A stretch of 62,441 nucleotides of DNA from Bacillota bacterium (GCA_023424965.1 JAFADI010000123.1:1-62441), one strand, 5' to 3'. Shown: positions 31,997 through 41,797, counted from the stretch's first letter. Notes: generated by a model from the sequence alone, not told the origin. Program-made: numbers and translations.

Positions 31997-32131
31997 TCAG
32001 CAGTCGGGTCCGCTGTCCCTGTTCATCGCTAAATACTCACTGGGGCTCATTCCTGTTTCGGTTTTGAAAACCTTGCTGAAGTATTTTGCGTCGCTGTAGC
32101 CCACCAGCTCTGCAATCCGGGTCTTGATCAC
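31997..32131 (-). pseudogene. AraC-type response-regulator C-terminal remnant
   Basis: Reading frame on the minus strand gives AELVGYSDAKYFSKVFKTET, then GMSPSEYLAMN and a TGA at 31997-31999. This is the second HTH helix and end of an AraC-family regulator, with no N-terminal part. It is in frame with the lipoprotein fragment at 32132, separated by one TAG stop. It looks like the leftover end of a YesN-type gene. Confidence 0.75.
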
Positions 32132-32407
32132 CTATATGAATTTGTCCACCGGGAATTGTTCAAGCTGTATTTTGATTCCCGTGTTCTCTTTTTCAAACTT
32201 TTCGATGACGTTTTTACCCAACTGGTTCCAATGGATGATATGTAAGGTGGTTTCCTTTTTGGGCTCTTCCTTCCAGGGCTCCTCTTTCTTCTCCGCTGCC
32301 GCCGCAGGCTTGGTATCCTCCTGCTTTTGCTCCGTTTTCGCTCCGCAAGCTGCAAATATACCCACAACCATAATTACAGAGATGATCAGGCATAGTATCC
32401 TTTTCAT
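32132..32407 (-). pseudogene. N-terminal remnant of a sugar-binding lipoprotein
   Basis: 91 residues: lipoprotein signal (KRILCLIISVIMVVGIFAAC), a Lys/Glu/Ala-rich linker, then TTLHIIHWNQLGKNVIEKFE, the N-terminal strand of a family 1 solute-binding protein, which should run on for another 350 residues. It ends at TAG and continues straight into an AraC remnant. The simplest reading is an internal deletion within an SBP-kinase-regulator locus of the kind intact at 34920-39846. A -10-like TATAAT lies at 32476-32481, so transcription may persist. Confidence 0.75.
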
Positions 32408-32602
32408 AGTGCTCCTTCCTTTCGAAACTGAATATTTTCGACTTTGCCGGCCAGCAAATCCTCTTTACATTTTTGATTATAGTATATTGGGGGCAAAGGG
32501 AACACACAAAAAAATGACATGGGAGGTGTAAAAAATTCACTATTTAACCCCTCTATTTGCAAAGCAAATTTCATGCCAATTTCTGTGTTTTCCCACAGAA
32601 GC

Positions 32603-32631
32603 TTTCACGCTTTTGCCCGCCGTGCTATAAT
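32603..32631 (+). promoter_or_regulatory. sigma-A promoter for rpoN
   Basis: TTTCAC at 32603-32608, 17 bp, TATAAT at 32626-32631, followed by a leader of about 70 nt with AAAGGGG before the ATG at 32706. The remaining part of the gap 32408-32602 holds no recognizable gene. Confidence 0.65.
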
Positions 32632-32705
32632 TGATTTATCATCACATTCACTGATGCAAGCCCGCGTGGAAAAGGTTTTTTGTTTTTTAAAGGGGACCGT
32701 CACAT

Positions 32706-34073
32706 ATGCAGCCAACTACAAACACAAATATAAATACCGGACTGTTTCAGAGGCAAACCTTGTCTCCTCAGGTTCAGCAAGCATTAAAAGTACTGCATAT
32801 GAACAGTTCCGAGCTATTGGCCCATATCCACCGGCAGGCCCTGGAAAACCCGGCCATTGAGCTGGAGGATGACTATGCGGAGCCGGACAGGTACCGGGAA
32901 ATGCTGAAAAAACTGGAATGGCTGTCAAGTGTTGACGCCCGGGGCAGGGTTCACTTCTGGGAGAGCCAGCAAAATGATGATGAGGTAACCGTCCCTTCTT
33001 TGGACGACGAGACGCTTCAGACAACACTGCTGCACCAGCTTCACATGCAGAAATTGAGTCCCGCCGTTTCAAGGGCGGCGGAGTACATTATCCAATCCCT
33101 GGACGGCAGAGGCTATCTGGAGCTTTCCATCGAACAGCTGTCTGAATTGTGCGGTGTGGGGCGGCCTTATATGGCGAAGGCCCTGGGGATTGTTCAGGAT
33201 ATGGAGCCCTGGGGTGTAGGGGCCCGGAACCTCCGGGAATGCCTGCTCATCCAGTTAAAGAAAAAAGGGATCTCCGACAGCGACGTACAGAAGGTGGTTG
33301 TATCCTTCCTGGAGGAACTGTCCAGGAACAAGCTCGCAGCCATCGCCTCCGGGCTCGGCATCCCCATGGAAAAGGTCAAAAGCATTTCAGCCACCCTACG
33401 GGCCTTAAACCCCGGCCCCGGCTCCCACTATGGCACCGGCGGGCCTGTTCCCTACATTACTCCCGACGTAATCGCCGTCAGCTCCGGGAGGGAGCTTGAG
33501 ATTGTGGTGAATGATTCTATTTATCCTTCCATAAATATAAGTCCGGTTTATAAGGAGCTTCTGAACACTTCCAGCGATACGGCGGTCCGGGAGTTTATCG
33601 GCGGCAGGCTGGAGCAGGCCCTGCTTCTCAAAAAGAGCCTCCACCAGAGAAACCGTACCCTGCTGGAGGTAGCCGGAGCAATCGTCGATATTCAAAGAGA
33701 TTTTATGCGCAAAGGTCCCGGCCACCTGGTTCCCATGCTGCTCAACCATGTGGCCTCAAGGCTGGGGCTTCACGAGTCCACCGTCAGCCGCGCGGTAAGC
33801 GGGAAATATCTCCAGTGCTGCTGGGGGACTTTTGCGTTGAAGTATTTCTTCTCCAATGCCGTTGGCCGTACGGGTGACAACGCAAATACCCCGGCCAGCA
33901 TCAAGCTGCGGATTAAGAAAATGATCGAAACGGAAAACAGGAAAAAGCCCTTGAGCGATCAGAAAATCGCCGAAGTGCTGAGCAGTGCCGGAGTGGTTAT
34001 CTCAAGGAGGACCGTCGCAAAATACCGTGAGGAACTGAAAATTCCCTCCACCAGCCGGCGAAGGGAATTCTAA
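32706..34073 (+). CDS. rpoN: RNA polymerase sigma-54 factor
   Basis: A 455-residue sigma-54. Region I is Gln-rich (RQTLSPQVQQALKVLHMNSS, then ELLAHIHRQALENPAIE), a core-binding region follows, and the DNA-binding part includes an HTH (RLGLHESTVSRAVSGKYLQC) and the RpoN box SRRTVAKYREEL near the C-terminus. It directs transcription from -24/-12 promoters with ATP-dependent activators. No activator of the NtrC type is in the window, so its regulon is elsewhere. It is convergent with the nagB-type gene and transcribed alone. Confidence 0.94.
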   Translation: MQPTTNTNINTGLFQRQTLSPQVQQALKVLHMNSSELLAHIHRQALENPAIELEDDYAEPDRYREMLKKLEWLSSVDARGRVHFWESQQNDDEVTVPSLDDETLQTTLLHQLHMQKLSPAVSRAAEYIIQSLDGRGYLELSIEQLSELCGVGRPYMAKALGIVQDMEPWGVGARNLRECLLIQLKKKGISDSDVQKVVVSFLEELSRNKLAAIASGLGIPMEKVKSISATLRALNPGPGSHYGTGGPVPYITPDVIAVSSGRELEIVVNDSIYPSINISPVYKELLNTSSDTAVREFIGGRLEQALLLKKSLHQRNRTLLEVAGAIVDIQRDFMRKGPGHLVPMLLNHVASRLGLHESTVSRAVSGKYLQCCWGTFALKYFFSNAVGRTGDNANTPASIKLRIKKMIETENRKKPLSDQKIAEVLSSAGVVISRRTVAKYREELKIPSTSRRREF

Positions 34074-34121
34074 GCCCATTCCGCTCCTTCTCAAAGGCAT
34101 ATGGGGCCTTCCGTCAATCTT

Positions 34122-34892
34122 CTATAGGATCAGCCCGGCACTGTCCATGTCCATGTACAGCTTCGCGGCTTCATGCTTTCTAAGCACCGATGCAGGACAG
34201 GTCTCTGCGACAGGTCCAAACAGCGCATTTTTGACGGCTTCCGCTTTTGTTTTCCCGGGAACCACACAGTATATCTCTCTTGCTGACAATATGGCAGGAA
34301 TCGTCAACGTAAACGCATACTCCGGAACCTCGCTCAGGGATGTAAAGCAGCCATCATTTACCTGCTGGTTTCTGCAGGCCTCCTCCAGTTTGACCACCTT
34401 CACGGAAGATTTATCACTAAAATCCGCCGTCGGAGGATCATTGAAGGCAAGATGCCCGTTTTCTCCAATCCCCAGAAAAGCCATATCCAGCGGATGCCGC
34501 TGCAAAAGCTCCGAATACCTGCTGCATTCCTCTTCAAGATTTGCCGCATTTCCATTGAGGTAATATATGCTCTTAAATTTTACCTTTTGAAATACGGCCC
34601 TGTTCAGCAAATTGCCAAAGCTTTGCGGTGCTTCGTCATCCAGGCCGATGTATTCGTCAAGGTGAAACCCATTGATCTTTCCCCATTGAACACCCTTATC
34701 CTGTATCAGGCATTCGAGAAATTCATTCTGTGACGGCGCCGCTGCAAAAACGATGTTTATTTCCTCTTTCGTTAAAGCAAGCTGCTTGATTCTTTTGACC
34801 GCTGCCGTCGCTGCCGCTCTTCCCATTTCAGCCCTGCTCCTGAAAATTTCCGCCTTTAACTTATCTCTTTGTATTGTCCTCACTGCATCCAT
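34122..34892 (-). CDS. glucosamine-6-phosphate deaminase-like isomerase
   Basis: A 256-residue NagB/6-phosphogluconolactonase-family enzyme. IVFAAAPSQNEFLECLIQDK, GFHLDEYIGL, FLGIGENGHLAFNDPP and the closing VVPGKTKAEAVKNALFG match NagB, including the catalytic Asp of FHLDEY. It would convert glucosamine 6-phosphate to fructose 6-phosphate and ammonia. ATG at 34892 has GGAGGGG upstream; the longer in-frame start is TTG. It is the last gene of the YesM/YesN locus, 27 bp after the regulator, supporting an amino-sugar substrate for the system. Confidence 0.82.
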   Translation of the reverse strand: MDAVRTIQRDKLKAEIFRSRAEMGRAAATAAVKRIKQLALTKEEINIVFAAAPSQNEFLECLIQDKGVQWGKINGFHLDEYIGLDDEAPQSFGNLLNRAVFQKVKFKSIYYLNGNAANLEEECSRYSELLQRHPLDMAFLGIGENGHLAFNDPPTADFSDKSSVKVVKLEEACRNQQVNDGCFTSLSEVPEYAFTLTIPAILSAREIYCVVPGKTKAEAVKNALFGPVAETCPASVLRKHEAAKLYMDMDSAGLIL

Positions 34893-34919
34893 TGGCAGGC
34901 TCCCCTCCAAGCACCATAC

Positions 34920-36542
34920 TCACACATATTTCTTCTTTCTGAACTCGCCGGGATTGAGGCCTGTAACCTTTTTAAACACTTTGGTAAAATACCCTTTATT
35001 TACATGGCCAACCCGCAGAGAAATCTCATCGATGGTATAATCCGTCTCCCGTAAAAGCTCCTTCGCTTTCTCTATTCTGGTTCTTGCCAGAAAGTCCACG
35101 AAGTTTTCGCCGGTCTTGCTTTTAAAGTACCTGCTGAAATAGCTTCGATTCATGTTTGCATATAAAGCAACGGTATCCAGGCTGATTTCTTCCTCCAGAT
35201 GCTGGATGACATACTGTAAAATCTTTTTCATCTCCGGGGAAGAATGGTACGCCGCATTCTTCTTTAGCATTTCAACGGCATACACAATGCATTTTTTAAT
35301 GAACTCCTTCAATTCAAACATATTGTCGATGCGGTCGATGACCTCCAGATAGTTTTCCTCGATGACCTCTTTGTACTTACTTCCATGCTTCTCAAGCCCA
35401 TTGATGATCAGTAGGAATATCCTTTTAACGGCGCCCTTTACATCGGAAGCCGTGATTTTCTCTTGAAATGCCTTTTCAAACAAACTGTCTACCCGATTTA
35501 TCAGCAATTCGAGGTTCATCTCTCCAAGCCGGTTCTCAAATTCCTTAAGCATGCCGTTTATAAAGCTGCCATCCATCTTCGGTGAAGGGTAATCCTTGGA
35601 TTCAATGGACAAAATCCTTCCATCCTCCAGATAGAACCGCTTGTTTTTCAAAATTGAAATGTCCCTGTACGCAAGATAAATGTCCAGAAGCGACTCAACC
35701 TGCATCCCGATATAAATGGTGCAGGAATTGGCAAGCACCTTCGAAATGCAAGCCTGGATTTCCTTCGAAATCGAAATGATCCTGTCATGCATGCTGTATT
35801 TCAGATTGGGATCAAAATTGTAGACGATGACATATTCATTTTCACTTTTCGGGAAAACTTCACCCATATCCTTTGTTTTTAAAATTTCATCAACGATATT
35901 GAGGACAATGATCCTTATCAAATGGGTGTCATTTTTGAAGGTACCTGTGCGAATCAGCTCCAAATATCTGTCAATGGTTAAGACGGAAAGCACATACCTC
36001 TTCTTTTTCAATTGATAGCCGTATACCTCCAGCCGCCGCTTGAATCCCCTGATTTCGGTATATTTCTTTTTCAGCAGATCATTGATCAGAATTTCTCCGA
36101 AATGGCTGCGGTTCTGATTTAATTCAATGGTGAGCTCCGTTGTCTTTTCCTTCTTCAAGCGCTTTTCATCCATGGACCGCTTTATCTTGTCAAGGCATGC
36201 GTAAAGCTCTTCCCTTGTCATGGTATCCTTGATCAAATACTCAGCTGCCTCTAAGTTGACAGCTTTCTTTGCAAAATGAAAATCCTCATGGCAGGTTAAA
36301 AAAATCAGGCTTGTTCCAGGCAGCTTTCCCCTGATGCTTTCCGCCATCTCAAGGCCGTTCATCCTGGGCATGGTGATGTCGGTAATGATCAAATCCGGTT
36401 TCAGTTCCAAAGCCTTTGTTAACCCATCCTCTCCGTTTTGAGCCACATCAGCCACTTCATATCCGTGTTTTTCCCATTCGATGGAAAGTTTCAGTCCCTC
36501 AACGATATTAATTTCATCATCCACCAGCAACACTTTCAGCAA
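34920..36542 (-). CDS. YesN-type AraC-family response regulator
   Basis: A 540-residue regulator: receiver domain (MLKVLLVDDEINIVEGLKLS; Asp in LIITDITMPRMNGLEMAESI), a long helical middle part and a C-terminal AraC helix-turn-helix pair (ALYANMNRSYFSRYFKSKTG; LRVGHVNKGYFTKVFKKVTG). It is 7 bp after its kinase gene. It very likely binds the four 41-bp elements found upstream of the GH4, GH9, GH2 and permease genes of this locus. Confidence 0.9.
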   Translation of the reverse strand: MLKVLLVDDEINIVEGLKLSIEWEKHGYEVADVAQNGEDGLTKALELKPDLIITDITMPRMNGLEMAESIRGKLPGTSLIFLTCHEDFHFAKKAVNLEAAEYLIKDTMTREELYACLDKIKRSMDEKRLKKEKTTELTIELNQNRSHFGEILINDLLKKKYTEIRGFKRRLEVYGYQLKKKRYVLSVLTIDRYLELIRTGTFKNDTHLIRIIVLNIVDEILKTKDMGEVFPKSENEYVIVYNFDPNLKYSMHDRIISISKEIQACISKVLANSCTIYIGMQVESLLDIYLAYRDISILKNKRFYLEDGRILSIESKDYPSPKMDGSFINGMLKEFENRLGEMNLELLINRVDSLFEKAFQEKITASDVKGAVKRIFLLIINGLEKHGSKYKEVIEENYLEVIDRIDNMFELKEFIKKCIVYAVEMLKKNAAYHSSPEMKKILQYVIQHLEEEISLDTVALYANMNRSYFSRYFKSKTGENFVDFLARTRIEKAKELLRETDYTIDEISLRVGHVNKGYFTKVFKKVTGLNPGEFRKKKYV

Positions 36543-36549
36543 AATGTGT

Positions 36550-38349
36550 TCACTCCTTTTTATATGGGAGAGATAATGTCACTGCCGTACCGCCTTCCTC
36601 TCCTTGCCGGATATCAAGTCCGTAGCTTTCCCCATAATTCAGTTTGATCCTGTCGTTGATGTTCTTCAAACCGACGCTTTTATAATACCTTTCTTTATCC
36701 GCCTTCCTGTTTTCACCCTTCAGGATATTTTCCAGGGACCCGTGAAATCCTTTCCCGTTATCCACCACGTCAATCTTCAAGACCTCCCCGGAGGTCCTTG
36801 CCGTAATTTTTATAATGCCGTCTTCCTTCATTCCCTCAAAACCATGCAGGATGGAATTCTCAACAATTGGCTGCAGCAGGAGGTGGGGAATTTCATACCG
36901 TAAAATGCTTTCGTCCATACTGCACTCCAGATGATAGCTGTACCCCTGTTTCATTTGAAACAAATCCAGATAATGCCGCAAGATATTAATTTCCTCTTCC
37001 ATGGGGATCATCCCCTGGCCGTTGCTTATGCTGGATCTTAACAATACCGATAAAGCGTGTATCATCGCTTCTACTTTCTTGTCCCCATAGGCTGCCGCCG
37101 CCCATCGAATGGAGCTTAAGGTATTGAAAAGAAAATGCGGGTTGATCTGCGCTTGAAGGGCTTCGAACTCCGCTTCCCTTTTCAGCATTTCCTGCTCTTT
37201 TGTGAGCACCAGCAGCTCGCTGACCTTGTCGAGCATGTGGTTGAAATTGCTGCTCAGCTTTCCGATTTCGTCCTCGCTCAGCACTTCGACTTTTTCATTG
37301 AAATTCCCCTTTTCCACCTTTTTCATGCTCGCGCTTAGTTTTATAATAGGTTTGCTGATGATATTCGATATAAGCAGGGCCACAATGAGAAACGTGACGA
37401 TAAAAATCAAATTGATACCCAGAAGTATATTCCTCATCCTGTTCAAAGGCTCAACCAGCTTTTCATAGGACACCACGGAGACAAGCGTCCAGCCCGCCTT
37501 ATCAATGGGCAAACTGGTGATTACCACCCGCTCCCCGTTCTTTTCCCTATCAATATACCAATTCCCCGTATTCCGGATTATTTTGGAAACATCGATCTTT
37601 TCATTCAAATTGCTTTCGATTTCCTTTTTGTTTTCGCAGGATATGATTTCGCCATTGTTTCGGATGAGGTATATGTCATTGTCCTGGCTGTTTGATTGCA
37701 ACGCCTTGAAAATATCCTTTTCGTCGATACTGATGTGAACAACGCCCACTTTGGACAATTTGCCGCTTCCCTCATTGACGGAGATTGCCGCTTCCAGAAA
37801 ATACCCGTTTTCTTTGTACAAATTCCGTGTAACGCCTATCCACAATACCCTTTGCGTATTTGACGCCAGGATGTCCCCGTACCATTTTTCTTTTCTGATC
37901 AGAGCCATATACCGGGAATAGTCCTCCCAATTTGCATAAGCAAACTGGTTCTCCCCCAAAACCGTCACCCTGGTATTATAGACCCCCAGCGTGATGGGAA
38001 TATTTTCGAAAATATTGTCGATTGCCTTTTTCTTTTTATATCTTTCATAATTGTTGTTCTCTTGATTGGAGAATTCTCTGTTGTTTTTTAAAATTTCCTT
38101 GAGTTGATCATTGTTGGAAATGCTCAGCAAAGTAAAGGAGATGTCATCCAGCGTACGGTTCAGTATCTTGTAAGAGTCTTTAATGGAACCGGCGTTAATG
38201 CTGCTGATCTTTTCCAGCATAAAGTTGTTCAGGACAATATTTGAAATGATCAAGGAAATCATGACAGGGAATACAACGATGACGGAATAGGAAATCGTCA
38301 ACTTCTTTTTAATACTCAGGTTTCTGAATCTTCTGATCATGTTCCCCAT
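36550..38349 (-). CDS. YesM-type sensor histidine kinase
   Basis: A 599-residue kinase. Two membrane segments (residues 17-40 and 290-310) flank a Cache-like extracellular sensor; a HAMP domain follows, then His_kinase (QAQINPHFLFNTLSSIRWAA, with His as phospho-acceptor in NPHFLFN) and the ATPase (HGFEGMKEDGIIKITARTSG; GLKNINDRIKLNYG). ATG at 38349 has AAAGGTG 5-6 bp before it and is preferred to 38409. It would sense an extracellular saccharide or binding protein complex and phosphorylate the YesN-type regulator. Confidence 0.92.
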   Translation of the reverse strand: MGNMIRRFRNLSIKKKLTISYSVIVVFPVMISLIISNIVLNNFMLEKISSINAGSIKDSYKILNRTLDDISFTLLSISNNDQLKEILKNNREFSNQENNNYERYKKKKAIDNIFENIPITLGVYNTRVTVLGENQFAYANWEDYSRYMALIRKEKWYGDILASNTQRVLWIGVTRNLYKENGYFLEAAISVNEGSGKLSKVGVVHISIDEKDIFKALQSNSQDNDIYLIRNNGEIISCENKKEIESNLNEKIDVSKIIRNTGNWYIDREKNGERVVITSLPIDKAGWTLVSVVSYEKLVEPLNRMRNILLGINLIFIVTFLIVALLISNIISKPIIKLSASMKKVEKGNFNEKVEVLSEDEIGKLSSNFNHMLDKVSELLVLTKEQEMLKREAEFEALQAQINPHFLFNTLSSIRWAAAAYGDKKVEAMIHALSVLLRSSISNGQGMIPMEEEINILRHYLDLFQMKQGYSYHLECSMDESILRYEIPHLLLQPIVENSILHGFEGMKEDGIIKITARTSGEVLKIDVVDNGKGFHGSLENILKGENRKADKERYYKSVGLKNINDRIKLNYGESYGLDIRQGEEGGTAVTLSLPYKKE

Positions 38350-38399
38350 CAAATCACCTTTGTCCTGTTTTAAATAGTTCATTGCCACAAGATAATATT

Positions 38400-38432
38400 C
38401 GGTAAACAAAGGGATAAAACCTTCATTTACCG
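38400..38432 (-). terminator. weak hairpin between SBP and kinase genes
   Basis: CGGTAAA and TTTACCG pair across 19 bp, without a T-run. It could lower expression of the kinase-regulator genes relative to the solute-binding protein, as often happens after a highly expressed binding-protein gene. Confidence 0.4.
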
Positions 38433-38457
38433 AACATATCCGCTATGCCAGGCCCGT

Positions 38458-39846
38458 TTATTTCTTTGACTTGGCAATGATGTCCTCGGCCTGCTTGATG
38501 GTATTCTTCAAGCAAGCGTCCAGAGACTGTCCCCCCACAAAGTATTTTTCCGCCTCCTGGGTAAAGGCGTCAATGATTGCATCTTCCCCGGGACCGGCCC
38601 TTGTAACAATGTTGTCAACCCTTTGCGGGTCATAAACCACCTTTTTGAATGCATCCAGATCATACAGGCTTTCATCCGGCCCGACAATCCCCTTGATTTG
38701 TGCCTCGGCATCCGCCTTTTTCCAGGGGGACCAGGTGTTGTGGGCCATTTCTCCACCCTCTGAGGTCAATGCCATTAAGAATTTAAAAGCCTCTTCCTTG
38801 TACTGGGAATGTGCATTGACCGACCATCCGCAGCCTGCTCCGTCAAGATAGGAGGTATTGGGCTTATCCTCCTTGCTCCACCTTGGATAGGTGGCAAAAG
38901 TGGTTTTAAAGGTATGCGGATACTTTTCCTTGTTCTGAATATCCGCTACCAGCCACGATCCCATGCAGACCATCGCCACTTTTCCGCCGAAGAACTCCGT
39001 CCTGTACGCCAGCTTCTGGGATTTCATATCGATGTAAGGAACCTGGCTCTTGTCCGTATTCTCCAGATCGAATCTGAACTGCAAACCGTCTCTGAATACC
39101 GGATGATCAAAATTCTGTTTGTCATCCTTTGTAAAAAACGGAGTATCAAATATTTGTGTCTGAACTCCAACCGTAAAGAATTGTGACCAGTCATTCATGA
39201 ATGAGCCATAAACCTTGCCGGCCCCTTCCCCTTTGGTAAGCTTTTTCGCATAGGTCCTGTAATCCTCCCAGGTCCAATCTGCCGGAGGTAACGGCAGCCC
39301 CGCGGCATCAAGCATATCCTTGTTTATGAATACCAGCCAGGGCGTAATTTCTTCTGGGATTGCGTAAATTTGGTCTTTGTAATCGATCAGGCCTTTATAT
39401 TCGTCGTTTAAATTAATTCCCGCTTTCTTGGCATAATCATCAAGGGGTTCGTATATCCCATTGTCGACACCCTTGGTCAGTTCATACACGGCAGCGGTCC
39501 GCAGCAGATCAATTTGATCTCCCCCCGCCACCATAAGGTCCGCTTTCTTTTTGTATTCGTCATAGCTTACGTTTGCAACCAGTGGAGCCATTTCCACTTT
39601 TATCCCCGGATTTTTCTTTTCAAAATCCGCGATAAATTCAGGCCATTTCCGCTGCTTGTTTGTGGCATCATCTGTCGCGGTATAGAACTTGAGTGTCACG
39701 GTCTTGGCAGCCGCCTGCTCCCCTGATCCGGTCCCGGCATCCTTTTGCGCCTTTGTGCCGTCCGGACTGCCGCAGCCGGAAAGTACTGCAGCAAACAGGA
39801 GCATCGCTGCCAGAGCGGCGGATAAAAGCTTTAGCGATTTTTTCAT
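38458..39846 (-). CDS. sugar ABC transporter solute-binding lipoprotein
   Basis: A 462-residue family 1 extracellular binding protein: lipobox in LFAAVLSGCGS, mature part KTVTLKFYTATDDATNKQRK, then WPEFIADFEKKNPGIKVEMA, and WVEF-like aromatic residues (WTWEDYRTYAKKL) expected for carbohydrate capture. It is anchored outside the membrane and delivers oligosaccharide to the two permeases upstream of it in the locus. No ATPase gene is in this locus, so a shared MsmX-type ATPase must serve it. Confidence 0.92.
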   Translation of the reverse strand: MKKSLKLLSAALAAMLLFAAVLSGCGSPDGTKAQKDAGTGSGEQAAAKTVTLKFYTATDDATNKQRKWPEFIADFEKKNPGIKVEMAPLVANVSYDEYKKKADLMVAGGDQIDLLRTAAVYELTKGVDNGIYEPLDDYAKKAGINLNDEYKGLIDYKDQIYAIPEEITPWLVFINKDMLDAAGLPLPPADWTWEDYRTYAKKLTKGEGAGKVYGSFMNDWSQFFTVGVQTQIFDTPFFTKDDKQNFDHPVFRDGLQFRFDLENTDKSQVPYIDMKSQKLAYRTEFFGGKVAMVCMGSWLVADIQNKEKYPHTFKTTFATYPRWSKEDKPNTSYLDGAGCGWSVNAHSQYKEEAFKFLMALTSEGGEMAHNTWSPWKKADAEAQIKGIVGPDESLYDLDAFKKVVYDPQRVDNIVTRAGPGEDAIIDAFTQEAEKYFVGGQSLDACLKNTIKQAEDIIAKSKK

Positions 39847-39919
39847 AATATCTCCCCTTTTATTTTATTATAATAACGGCGTTGCTTTTGGACAACAGGC
39901 CTTTATTACCTATAAATGG

Positions 39920-40786
39920 TTATCCCTTGACGCTTCCTGCGGTGAGGCCTTCGATGATATACTTCTGTCCCAGGATGAATATGATGAACAGCGGTATAAT
40001 GGCAGATACCGATGCCGCCATGATCAGTGAATAAAAGGACCCGAATTTGTCTGCAAACATCCGGACTCCGATTTGTATTGTATACAACCTGGCATTGGTG
40101 ATAAAAATCAGCACATTCTGATAATCATTCCAGGACCATATGAATTTTATGATGGCCATGGTTGCGATGGCCGGTTTGGCCAGGGGCAGGACAATGTTCC
40201 AGAATATGCCCAAATGCCCGGCTCCGTCGATTTTGGCCGAATCGCTGAGTTCCGCCGGCAAGGACTTCATAAATTGCGTAATAAAAAATATACTGGATTG
40301 GCTGAACAGCATGCTTATGATCAGACAAAGATGGGAGTCAAATAAATGAAGCCATTTAAAATATAAAAACCTTGGAATAAGCGTAACCTGGTCGGGAATG
40401 ATCATTGTGGCAATGATCAGAATGAAAATTTTATTTTTGCCGGGGAACTCAAGCTTTGAAAAGGCATAGGCGGCAAAGCTGGAAATCGCCAAAGACAGCA
40501 CGGTGGTAATCAATGTGACCTTTATGGAGTTGAAATAGTACAGGCCAAAAGGCATGCTGCCAAGCCAGACTTCTTTATAGTTTTCAACCAACCTGAACCT
40601 TGTGGGGATCCATTGGATGGGAAAGGTAAACACATCAACCTCATATTTCATCGATGTGGATATCATCCAGATAAACGGCAGAATCATGATCAGGCCGAAG
40701 AGCCCCAGGCAAATCGTCACGATGATCTTTCCCATTTGATTTTTTAAACGGCTATGGCTCTTTTTATAAATTAATGCATTGTCCAT
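39920..40786 (-). CDS. carbohydrate ABC permease, MalG type
   Basis: A 288-residue inner-membrane protein with six membrane segments and the EAA loop LPAELSDSAKIDGAGHLGIF, then WNIVLPLAKPAIATMAIIKF. It forms the translocation pore with the MalF-type protein. It ends with GQKYIIEGLTAGSVKG, the usual C-terminal end of this subfamily. It is 16 bp from the upstream permease gene. Confidence 0.92.
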   Translation of the reverse strand: MDNALIYKKSHSRLKNQMGKIIVTICLGLFGLIMILPFIWMISTSMKYEVDVFTFPIQWIPTRFRLVENYKEVWLGSMPFGLYYFNSIKVTLITTVLSLAISSFAAYAFSKLEFPGKNKIFILIIATMIIPDQVTLIPRFLYFKWLHLFDSHLCLIISMLFSQSSIFFITQFMKSLPAELSDSAKIDGAGHLGIFWNIVLPLAKPAIATMAIIKFIWSWNDYQNVLIFITNARLYTIQIGVRMFADKFGSFYSLIMAASVSAIIPLFIIFILGQKYIIEGLTAGSVKG

Positions 40787-40802
40787 GAAAGCTTCTCCTG
40801 TT

Positions 40803-41714
40803 CTATTCGTGCACCCATTTTTTTCTGAATATCCATTGAATCAGCGTAATGATGAAAACGATGAAAAATAGTACGATGGTTATTGCCGAGCCATAGTTTA
40901 TATGCCCAAGCCGGAATGCCTGCTTATACAGGTAATATACAAGCACCTGCGTGGCGTTGCCGGGTCCCCCGTCTGTCAAAACGCTGATCTGGTCGAAGAT
41001 CCGGAAGGTTTCCATTGTCTCATAAATGACCAGGAAGAATAGGGTCGGTGTGATCATGGGAAGGGTAATGCTTTTAAGCTTCACAAGCCAGTTGGCTCCG
41101 GCGATGTCGGCCGCCTCATACATTTCATGAGGCACCGCCTGGAGGGCCGCCAGAATGATAATGATATCGTAGCCCAGATTCTGCCACACGATCATTCCCG
41201 ATAAGCTGGGGAGGGCCCAATGGAAATCGACAAGCCATTTGGGGGTATTCTCAATTCCCAGGGCATGCAGCATTTCGGTCAGAGGTCCATAGGAAGGCTG
41301 TAGAACAACCATCCAGATGGTTGCAACCGCAACGGTACTGGATATATAGGGCAAGAAATAAACTGCTTTAAACAGCCCTCTAAAATAACAGGCCTTGTTG
41401 ATCAGTACGGCGACAAAAAAACTGATGATCAACTGTACGGGAATGGTGTAAACAAGAAGCAGAATGTTATTGAGCAGCGCTTTAAAGAAAACCTCATCCG
41501 TCAATAAATCCTTGTAATTCTCCAGTCCCACAAATTTCAGCTTGGCAAGATCTGCCGTGACGGAGCTCCAGCTGGTAAAACTGATGATGCCCGTCAGAAA
41601 GATGGGCAAAATGGCCATGAAAAACAGGAAAAACAAGCAGGGTAAAATAAAAATATAGGCTACAAAACTTTCACTTCGAATGAAAGAAAAGGTCTTCTTA
41701 TAAATATAATTCAT
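40803..41714 (-). CDS. carbohydrate ABC permease, MalF/UgpA type
   Basis: A 303-residue permease with six membrane segments and the EAA motif VPHEMYEAADIAGANWLVKL followed by KSITLPMITPTLFFLVIYET. It pairs with the MalG-type permease. Its promoter carries one copy of the 41-bp element at 41792-41832, making it the first gene of a transcription unit with the second permease, SBP and probably the two-component genes. Confidence 0.92.
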   Translation of the reverse strand: MNYIYKKTFSFIRSESFVAYIFILPCLFFLFFMAILPIFLTGIISFTSWSSVTADLAKLKFVGLENYKDLLTDEVFFKALLNNILLLVYTIPVQLIISFFVAVLINKACYFRGLFKAVYFLPYISSTVAVATIWMVVLQPSYGPLTEMLHALGIENTPKWLVDFHWALPSLSGMIVWQNLGYDIIIILAALQAVPHEMYEAADIAGANWLVKLKSITLPMITPTLFFLVIYETMETFRIFDQISVLTDGGPGNATQVLVYYLYKQAFRLGHINYGSAITIVLFFIVFIITLIQWIFRKKWVHE

Positions 41715-41768
41715 TCTTCTTTCCTCTTTTTTTCTTGATCGTATGCTTTTGTGACATGCTATAATCCA

Positions 41769-41797
41769 ATGATATACCGGCCGTCCGGCAGCCTCAA
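41769..41797 (-). promoter_or_regulatory. promoter of the permease unit
   Basis: TTGAGG as -35 and TATCAT as -10 with 17 bp between, on the minus strand. The -35 is the inner end of the shared 41-bp element. Confidence 0.65.

Noticed and set aside
32132..32407. A genuine short lipoprotein of 91 residues
   Set aside because: It matches only the start of a solute-binding protein and runs into an AraC remnant, so a truncation is more likely.
32693..32703. GGGGACCGTCA upstream of rpoN as a REP copy
   Set aside because: Only GGGGAC matches; the rest differs and it serves as the ribosome binding region.
32706..34073. A sigma-54 regulon in the window
   Set aside because: I did not recognize convincing -24/-12 promoters or an NtrC-type activator here.
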